From Agrostemma githago (lineage: Eukaryota > Streptophyta > Magnoliopsida > Caryophyllales > Caryophyllaceae), in assembly GCA_958450325.1 (NCBI GenBank), contig OY288239.1:60283049-60347048 (forward strand): DNA of 64,000 nt, written 5' to 3'. Shown here piece by piece: positions 56,272 through 64,000 of this stretch. The position numbers and the translations under genes were made by a program. Below the pieces are notes generated by a model. The model was not told the origin of the DNA. It was given only the letters and a program-made list of their open reading frames with translations, and did no database searches. How positions within the stretch are numbered: position 1 is the first letter of the stretch; every line of letters starts with the position of its first letter.

Positions 56272-57330
56272 CTTAGAGACTCGAAGGATGCTCGTGACCG
56301 AGTGACGCGAAAATGAGACCCTTGACCCATGTGTGTGTGTTCATTAGCTTAGGGACTCAGGTGCTTTAGACTCTTGGTGTATTCGGCGAAACGCCTATTG
56401 AATTTTAAAATCTCTGTGACGAGATGATTTGACACAAACCTCGGAGGTGAGACCTAAAGAGGACTTCTCGAAATGAGACGACCCGAAATGTAAAACCTCG
56501 GGTAGAGGCGATCCTAGTAACTAACAAAGACAGTTAATCACACGGTTGTACGATCCCGGCTCAGGATCAAAGAATTTTTTTTTCGAAAATGACCGATACT
56601 CGCAGAGGAAAGTCTTCTTTTTTTTTGAAAAGTGATTTTGCAAACTAGAGTGACGATGGCGTGTGACATCGTTTTGTGACTTGGAGGTGTGTCGCCACAT
56701 GTGTGCGTCGGGAATCCGACGATAACAATAGTGTAAAGGCTTTTCTCTTTTTTTGAAAGGAACATGGTTCTTTAGGAAAACCGTTTTTTTGAAAATGATT
56801 GCGTGATGCTTCTATCAAGACTACTATTAATTAGCTAGTTCGATACTTGTGGTGATGTATGTGATGCTCGTGGTAGAGCGTGAAGTCTAATGACGGTGTT
56901 TTAAAGGTATGACTAAATCCTTATCAAAGAACTCAGGTGATGAACAGTGTCTTTTAGAAAAAGCTTTTAAGATTAGTGACCCACGTTCGTCGGCTGCATT
57001 AACTTGCATTTGACGGTGGAGAGTGACGTATTGTGAAAAGTGTTTCGAGAATGTAACCATTTTGGATTCCTCGACTTCAATAATTGAAGCTTCGGTTATG
57101 TTAACGGTATAAAAAAAACGTTTTTTTTTAAATAAAATGTGACCGTGTGGCGTACCTTGACCTCTTTAATTGGGAGTTTTGGTGACATTAACGGTAATCG
57201 TTGTTGACGGGTTTTATTTTGGCCAAGGTGATGGCACTAAACATGTATATATTTTTTTGAAAGTGATGAGTATAAAATTTTCCATGATAACGGCATCTAA
57301 AAAAATGTTTTTCCCTTTTTAGAAATCATG
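56272..57330 (-). repeat. Leader repeat, copy 2
   Basis: Counterpart of 54575-55640, with indels. Between here and the LTR, 57331-57724 is unique leader (GAATGACTCTCATTGCCAAT); a canonical TGG-starting PBS is not obvious at the LTR edge. Confidence 0.75.
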
Positions 57331-57724
57331 ATTTGACCGGAGTATCGACATTTAAAAAGGTCGTTTTGAAAAGAGGAGGTACTTTTTGAAAACCCAATTA
57401 GGTGCGGTTGAATATGTTGGCGTGGTTGAATCCAGATTTTTAGTGTTTTATTTGGGTTGGATTGTTCAAACACGCTACACATAACTAGGAATGCATACAC
57501 TCATGCAGGATGCAGACACGGGTAGGTTAGGGTAGGCATGGAATGACTCTCATTGCCAATGGTTTCGGCATCCGAAAACCATCGATTCTGAGTAAGGGGT
57601 GAGGGTGCGTATTGGGAAGCCAACATCCGATAGATGTCAACACCCAATCCCGCCCACACTATAGCGACCTCTACTAATCAATCAGTGGGTTGATATCCTA
57701 GTTCTTTTGTTGTGGTGGAAATAC

Positions 57725-59285
57725 TGTAACATCCGTTGTTTTAACCCTATACCTTTTGCTACGTTGGTTGTTTAAGGACAAGTAAGTTTTGTTGTCAAAG
57801 TAGTTGTGTTTACATTCTTTGCATGTGATTTCACGTGACAAGCCGGCCATGAAAAGATGCACGTAGGAGATTAGAGAGTACTAGTATTATACGTCTTAGC
57901 AAATCAGTTTTAACGCGATAATACAGATATTAGTCATTCTCGTGGTATACGTTACCTGGTATTCTGCTTAAGATGCGTCGGTTCGGTATTAATAGAGATG
58001 CGTCGAACCATGTGTGGCGAGCACCGGGACTAATACGGAACCCGACCATCGCTTTGTTCAGTTTTAGTTATTTTATGTTTTGAATTCCGTGTTAGGTGAT
58101 TTAGCATACGATTATAAGGTCATAAAAGCAATAAATCATACGAAAAACTGTAAATGCGAATGTAAGTAAATCACATTGTGAGGAGTTGCACCCTCGGAGT
58201 ATACACTAAACGGGACTCGATGCATAGATAGTTTGAGAACGGATCTCGGAATTACTCGGGTCTATTTAGTGTGCTTTAGTGTTTACGGTTGAAGTTGGGA
58301 CGTTACGTATTTTAGTAGGTGCTTGCGGACCTAGTGTCCGCATTTAGTGTTGTCGTAGTGCATGATGATAGAAAGTACGAATATGGAAAGTTTTGTTTAG
58401 ATGGCAACCTAGTGACGATACGACTTCAATAGGCGAATCCTCCTAGCTTGACCAGTGACTCCGGCAGAGCACCGTTACCGTTTGACTCTTCCTGCGGCTA
58501 CTCCGGCAGAGCTTCATTACTATGGACCGGTTCTGCGGCTAATCCGGCAGAGCTTCGCTACTGGGTTTGAGCTAGTCGATCACAGGCACCTCGGTATCGA
58601 GTGGGGTGATCGAAGGTGAGGAGTAGCGTCGATGTCGCTTTTTTATCGGAACTACGATCAAGTGGATCGTTTGCCTCGGGTGTCGGAGTGCGAGCCCTTA
58701 GCGAGAGTGTAGAGGGGGAAGAGAAGATGAGAATTGTGTCGAATGAACGAGGTGAAGGGGGGTATTTATAGGTGTTTTCGGCCCTTGTCGCCCATTTGGA
58801 CGCCTGAGTTGAGGCGCACCAAGACTCAGGCGCCTGGGCTTAGGTGTGGTGAGGCTGAGACGCGTGAGATGGGGCGGCTGGAGTTTTTGAAGATACGATT
58901 TTGATACTTTCCAAAACCGAGAGGGGGAGTATAATACAAAGCTTGGAGCCTAAGCATTCCCGCGGCTTGACCTACCGCCGTGGGTTTAGTGGGCCTCGGG
59001 TGTGCGTCCCGAGGTTCGCTTGACACGGTGCTAACTTGGTTCGAGTTTCAGGACCGACTCGGGGGTCCCAATGTCGAAATTGACTCTAATTAGTGTATAT
59101 GTGACCGTAACGACACGACTATGGCTGCCATCATGTTAGTTTAATTTTCCCTTGTAATTTATTTGATCCGTTCTATAGAAAAACTATCTAAAACATCGCA
59201 AACTCGCGTCTCGTTGCAGTCTTATCGTCATCGGGTGTTTGTTGGGCGCTTCCGCGGCCACCAGTTCCAAATCTGGGTGTCTACA
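57725..59285 (-). repeat. 5' LTR of element B (unit a, complete)
   Basis: 1561 bp. On the minus strand it starts TGTAGACACC and ends GGATGTTACA. It includes three CTCCGGCAGAGC repeats (58449-58555) and a GC-rich GGCGCCTGGG cassette upstream of the TATA. Confidence 0.85.
58763..58770 (-). promoter_or_regulatory. TATA box of the Tat LTR
   Basis: The minus strand reads CCTATAAATACCCC. Conserved in all four LTR copies (30735, 59882, 61184 regions). The GC-rich inverted motifs GACGCCTGAGTTGAGGCG lie about 30-110 bp upstream. Confidence 0.7.
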
Positions 59286-60404
59286 GCAAGTAAATCACAT
59301 TGCGAGGAGTTGCACCCTCGGAGTATACACTAAACGGGACACGATGAATGGATAGTTGAGAACGGATCTCGGAATTACTCGGGTCTATTTAGTGTATTTT
59401 AGTATTTGTGGTTGAAGTTGGGACGTTACGTATCTTAGTAGATGTTTGTGGACCTAGTGTCCACATCTAGAGTTGTCGTAGTGCATAATAAAAGAAAGTA
59501 CGAGAATGCAAAGTTTTGTTTAGATGACAACCTAGTGATGACTCGGCTTCAAAGGCGGATCCTCCTAGTTGTCCTAGTGATTTCGGCGGAGCTCTGTTAC
59601 CGTTCGCCCTTCCTGCGGCTACTCCGGCAGAGCTTCGTTGCTATGGACTGATCCTGCGGCTAATCCGGCAGAACTTCGTTACTAGACTTGAGCTAATCGA
59701 ACACAGGCACCTCGGTATCGAGTGGGGTGCTCGAAGGTGAGGAGTAGCGTCGATGTCGCTTTTATCGGAACTACGATCGAGTGGATCGCTTGCCTCGGGT
59801 GTCGGAGTGCGAGCCCTTAGCGAGAATGTGGGGGGAGAAGAGAATTGAGAATTGTGTGTCGAATGAATGAGGTGAGGGGGGGTATTTATAGGTATTTTCG
59901 TCCCTCGTCACCCATATGGACGCCTGAGTTGAGGCGCACCAAGACTCAGGCGCCTGGGTTCAAGCGTGGGGAGTCTCAGACGCGTGGGGTGAGGCGGTTG
60001 GAGTTTCGAAGATACGATTTTGATACTTTCCAAAACAAAGAGGGAGGAGTATAATATGTATCTTGGAGCCTAAGGTTTCCCCGGGTTTAACTTAGCGCCG
60101 TGAACTTGGTGGGCCTCGGGTGTGCATCCCGAGGTTCACTTGGCACGGTGCTGACTCGGTTTGAGTTTCGGGACCGACTCGGGGTCCCGGTGTCAGAATT
60201 GACTCCAATTAGTGTCTATACGACCGTAACGACACGACTAAGGCTGCTATCATGTTAGTTTAATTTTTCCAAGTAATTTATTTGATCCGTTCTATAGAAA
60301 AACTACCTAAAACATCGCGAACCCGCGTCGCGTTGCAGTCCTATCGTCATCGGGTGTTTTTTGGGCACTTCTGTATCCACCAGGTCCAAATTTGGGTGTC
60401 TACA
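59286..60404 (-). repeat. Tat LTR unit b, truncated
   Basis: Directly follows unit a. It begins at the position equivalent to 58162 of unit a and ends GGTGTCTACA, so it lacks about 440 bp of the R-U5 side. Closest by eye to the 3' LTR fragment at 30614-31261. Confidence 0.85.
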
Positions 60405-61713
60405 ACGTGATAATACGAATATTAGTCATTCTCGTGGTATACCTTACCTAGTATTCTGCTTAAGATACGTTGGCTCGGTATTAATAGGGATGCGTTGAAC
60501 CAGATACGGTGAGCCCCGGGACGAATACAGAACCCGACCATCTTCTTGTTCAGTTTTAGGTTGTTTACGTTTTGAATTTCGTGTTAGGTGATTTAGCATG
60601 CGATTATAAGGTCGTAAAAGCGGTAAATCGTACGAAAGCGGTATATGCGAAATGTAAGTAAATCACATAGTGAGGAGTTGCACCCTCGGTGTATACGCTA
60701 AACATGACACGATGCGTAGATAGTTGAGAACGGATCTCGGAACTACTCGGGTTTAGTTAGGGTGTTTTAGTGCTTATGGTTGAAGTTGGGACGTTACGTA
60801 TGTTTATAACGTGCCACGGACCTAGTGTCCATGTTTGACATTATCGAAGTGTATAACAAAAGTACAGAAATGTAAAGTTTTGTTTAGATGACAACCTAGT
60901 GACGGTTCGACTTCGAGGCGGATCCTCCTAGCTCGTCCTGCGGTGATTCTGGCAGAGCTTCACTACTGTTCTCGGGGTTAGCTAGGCGAGCGCAGGTGCT
61001 CCTCAGTTCCGAGTGGAGTGCTCGAAGGTGAGGATTAGCGTCGATTCGCTTATTGGGACAACGATCGAGTGGATCGTTACTTAGGGTCGGAGTGCGAACC
61101 TAAGTTAGAGAAGAAAACTCGTAAAGATTAAGAGGGGGAAGAGAAGGAGTGAATTGTGTGTCAAAATGAATGAAATGAGGGGGGTATTTATAATTATTCA
61201 CGCAGTTCAAACAACTATTTGGACGCTTGGTGTCAAGTGACTCAGAACTCGGACGCCTGGTGTGAGGCAGTTCAGTTTAAGGAAGCCTGGTGTGAGGCGA
61301 TTGAATTTTTGAAGACCTGATTTCAAAACTTTCCAAAATGGAGAAGATGCGTATCTTACGCTTTCTTGGAGATTAAGGCTTCCCGTTAACCCTAGCGCGT
61401 CGAGCGCCGGGTGGGCCTCGGGCGCATGTCTCGAGGTTTGCTCGGCCCGACGCGTTGACTCGGGTTTGACTTTGCATATTTCGGGACCGATTTGGGTTCC
61501 TGGTGTCGGAATTGACTCTAATTAGTGTCGACGCGACCGTAACAACACGAAGGCTGTCTTGATGTTAAATTAATTTTACCAAGTAATTATTTGATCCGTT
61601 CTACGGAAAAACTATCTAAAGCATCGTAATCTTGTGTCGCGTTGCAGTCCGATCGTCATCGGGTATTTGTCGGGCACTCCTGCATCCACCAGGTCCAAAT
61701 CTGGGTGTCTACA
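60405..61713 (-). repeat. Tat LTR unit c, truncated; 3' LTR of element D
   Basis: Begins at the equivalent of 57912 and ends GGGTGTCTACA, followed by the PPT of element D. More diverged from units a and b in the GC-rich cassette (GACGCCTGGTGTGAGGC). Confidence 0.85.
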
Positions 61714-62079
61714 GAAGCCCTCACTTCGACTGAGGCTTGGACAAGGCAAAATTCAAAGTATAGCCACCTAGGTCAATCGAGGATTACGACTTGGTGGCCG
61801 TCCAGTCGGGTCGTTTTAAGTCCGTTGGACTACGTATTTGGCTCGTCAGCTAAGACTTAGAGATCATAGCTGACATCCTTGCCCGTGGTTGCTTGTTGGA
61901 GCTTGGGCCCATGCTTGCTATCTCGTCTCGGGTTTTCTGTTGTGGTAGTTTTGGTCTTTGACACAGACCTTTTGCTTAAGTATTTATTGATGTCTTAGTT
62001 TTAATATCCTTGGCGGATGGTTGTGTTTATTTCGGTTTTGCTTTTTGCTTTAGGTATTCCTTCGGGGGGTGTGAATTGA

Positions 62080-62830
62080 ATGCTTAGGGACTCGTTTCGG
62101 GTTGATTTGATTGTTTGAGTTATTTGAGATTTATATAAAATTGAGTTGAATTGAAATGAATGCTACCAGGGACTCACTCAAAATTGACTTTCCGCGCTAC
62201 TAGAGGCTCATTGAATTGAATTGTCTTGAATTGAATTGGATTGAGTGCTATTAGGGACTCAACAAAAATCGGATTTTGAGCGCTACCAGGGGCTCATTGA
62301 ATTGAATTAAATTGAGTGCTATCAGGGACTCATTTAAAATTGAATTGAATTGGATTGACTGCTACTAGAGACTTATCCAAAATCGGACTTTTAGTGCTAC
62401 CAGGGGCTCATTGAATTGAATTAAATTGACTTCTACCAGGGACTCATTCAAAATTGAATTGAATTGGAATGAGTGCCACTAGGGACTCATCCAAAATCGG
62501 ATTTTGAGCGCTACCAGGGGCTCATTGAATTAAATAGAATTGGATTGAGTGCTACTAGGGACTTATCCAAAATCGGATTTTGAGCGCTACCAGGGGCTCA
62601 TTGAATTAAATTGAGTGATACCAGGGACTCATTTAAAATTGTATTAAATTGGATTGAGTGCTACTAGGGACTCACCCAAAATCGGATTTTGAGCGCTACC
62701 AGGGGCTCATTGAATTAAATTGAGTGCTACCAGGGACTTATTTAAAATTGAATTGAATTGGATTGAGTGCTACTAGAGACTCATCCAAAATCGGATTTAG
62801 AGCGCTACCAGGGGCTCATTGAGTTGAATT
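62080..62830 (+). repeat. Tandem array 3: about 110-bp higher-order unit of about 38-bp subunits
   Basis: Repeats of GAGCGCTACCAGGGGCTCAT, TGAGTGCTACTAGGGACTCA and AATTGAATTGAATTGGATTG. CTACCAGGGGCTC recurs near 62283, 62396, 62511, 62587, 62695 and 62804 (spacings 113, 115, 76, 108, 109). Unrelated in sequence to arrays 1 and 2, though it occupies the same place in the element. Confidence 0.9.
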
Positions 62831-63185
62831 ACCTTCAGAATGCTTTGGGATTAGTTAGGCTCGCGGGTTTAAAATTTACTTGGGATTCGTTAGGTTCGCG
62901 GGTTTTGAATTCGTTTTTCGAATGCTTCGGGATTCAATTGAGTTTGTTTTATGCTTGGACTGTCATGCGTTTCGGTATGAGTGGACTCATTAGCTAGAGG
63001 TTCTTGTGTTCGTTTATTGTTGGGGGTCGATTTCGATTAGATGTGGTTTTGAGGCTCGCTTCATCGGTTGGGGTAGTAAACTATCCCGTTCTTGCTTATT
63101 TTGCTTAGTTTAGGAGGGTACATCTTGCGACTACTAGGTATCGTGTCCAAGTTGTTTTGGTCTTTGCTTTAGGCTGTATGATCAG

Positions 63186-64000
63186 GCGTGGGTTCTGAGA
63201 AGATTAGGTGGGCCCTCGAGGGCCCTAGGTTAGATAGTGACGAGGTCAAGGGCTGGATCGGGTATTATTTAGAGTGTGAGGCATACAGTGCGTCCCATGC
63301 TCTGGTGAGCTCGTACATTACCGACCACTTTGAGAGGGTGGCGGTATTAAAGAGTCGAGTACCCAACATACCGGTGCAGGATGCTCGTCTGTGGTTGTGG
63401 TACTTCCTAGGATCGACCCACTTCTCGGATAAGGGCAAGAGGTTTAGTACTAGGATTTTGCCTTTCCTAGCTGACTTAGATCAGCTAGGACCTTTCGATT
63501 GGGTAATCGCGACTTTCGTGGAGATCACCCATTGCCTATAGGTCATGGTGAGGCCGGTGAAGGTGGATTCTGTCTCGGCTTTACCCATTGTGAGTCCAGG
63601 TCTTGTGCTGGAGGTTAGTTATTGTTTCTACATTCGGTTTTAGGATTTTGCTAGTCCGGTTTGGTTTTGCCAATGATGTCTTTGGGGTTTTGCAGGCTTG
63701 GATCTATTCCTATTTCCCTCGATTGGCACCTAAGACGAAGCGTGCTCGTCCGGTTTGGTTTCCAGCGGGGATTGAGTGGAGATTGGCTCAGGCCAAGAGC
63801 ACGACAAGTCACTACTCGTCGGAAAATCTGCTGGTGAACCAGCTGCGCATCAAAGATATAAGTTTCCTTCTTACGGCTTGTTTTGCTTAGTAGCCCCCAA
63901 GGTTTAGTGTCGTTGAAATATTGGTTTGTTTGTGCAGTTCGTGGCCCGTCCTTGGGCCGATTATGAGGGTCTGCCCGGGTATGTCGAGGCGGAGTTGAGG
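63186..64000 (+). pseudogene. Antisense PMD gene of element D (5'-truncated, runs off window)
   Basis: Exons 63186-63613, 63696-63857 and 63938 onward match exons 2-4 of the element B gene: KIRWALEGPRLDSDEVKGWI, LWLWYFLGSTHFSDKGKRFS, LDQLGPFDWVIATF, AWIYSYFPRLAPKTKR and FVARPWADYEG. The region before 63186, including the FHLP-like motif, is absent. A TAG at 63538 replaces a Gln codon of the B copy, and the donor of the second intron is ATAAG instead of GTAAG. Exon 3, frameshifted in B, is open here, so the two copies decayed independently from a functional ancestor. Confidence 0.82.

Larger units (their letters stand above)
30614..59285 (-). mobile_element. Element B: Tat/Ogre-type Ty3-gypsy element with antisense genes, hosting a nested Athila
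   Basis: Order on the minus strand: 5' LTR (57725-59285), leader and gag (one partial duplicate plus gag at 53105-54574), RNase H-integrase (51347 onward, continuing at 39555-39800 after the nested insertion), a plus-strand gene region (33733-38781), two tandem arrays, PPT (31262) and a 3' LTR fragment (30614-31261). The LTR begins TGTAGACACC on the minus strand and ends GGATGTTACA. Protease and reverse transcriptase are missing between 52801 and 53104. Genes on the opposite strand between integrase and PPT, and a repeat-rich 3' UTR, are known Tat/Ogre traits. Truncated at its 3' LTR; non-autonomous. Confidence 0.85.
61714..64000 (-). mobile_element. Element D: 3' part of a second Tat/Ogre-type element
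   Basis: Begins with GAAGCCCTCACTTCGACTG, the minus-strand PPT (CGAAGTGAGGGCTTC) next to LTR unit c. The next 150 bp matches 31262-31410. It then holds a tandem array and an antisense PMD gene in the same order as element B. It continues beyond the window. Confidence 0.85.

Noticed and set aside
57725..57770. Canonical TGG-starting primer-binding site at the element B LTR edge
   Set aside because: The sequence after GGATGTTACA (GTATTTCCACCAC) has no convincing tRNA complement, so I did not annotate a PBS there.

Overview
The window is plant nuclear heterochromatin: a nest of LTR retrotransposons, solo LTRs, Helitrons, a Stowaway-like MITE and LINE debris, with no intact host gene recognised. 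Athila, Tat/Ogre-type and Tekay/Del-type Ty3-gypsy lineages, TA-flanked MITEs, plant Helitron termini and Plant Mobile Domain (PMD) exons point to a flowering plant, probably a eudicot; the species cannot be named from sequence alone. Genes carry spliceosomal introns and no bacterial signals are present.

Layout. 1-14665: the 5' half of a minus-strand Tekay/Del-type element (T1). Its leader is split by a non-autonomous Athila-lineage element (807-8873, TSD CACGT, one 412-aa ORF). Its LTR (from 9091) is split by a 4.5-kb Helitron (9461-13934) filled with degenerate repeats that each resemble a plant snRNA promoter (USE box plus TATA). 14666-16282: the tail of a second Helitron, with a helicase remnant, then AT-rich DNA. 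16283-22875: a 1.35-kb tandem duplication whose first copy carries a full-length solo Tekay-type LTR (16429-20309, TSD TGTAC); the second copy is the natural empty site. 22876-30613: decayed LTRs, a MITE, a solo copia-like LTR, a LINE RNase H remnant and a third Tekay-type LTR fragment.

30614-59285 is one large minus-strand Tat/Ogre-type element (B). From its 5' end (right) it has an LTR, a duplicated leader/gag region, gag, RNase H-integrase with protease and reverse transcriptase deleted, then, on the opposite strand between integrase and PPT, two intron-containing genes (PMD; a DUF7745-like protein), then two tandem arrays, the PPT and a truncated 3' LTR. Its integrase is split by an 11.5-kb Athila-type element (39801-51346, TSD CGTTG) with gag-protease, a broken pol and an ATHILA ORF-1-like gene. 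57725-61713 holds three head-to-tail Tat LTR units, and 61714-64000 is the 3' part of a second Tat element (D) with another antisense PMD gene and a different tandem array at the equivalent position.

Nothing here is likely to be fully autonomous. The most interesting parts are the antisense PMD/DUF7745 cassette kept in two Tat elements, the array-swapping 3' region, the USE-TATA repeats in the Helitron, and GC-rich palindromic motifs shared between LTR promoters and internal regions.
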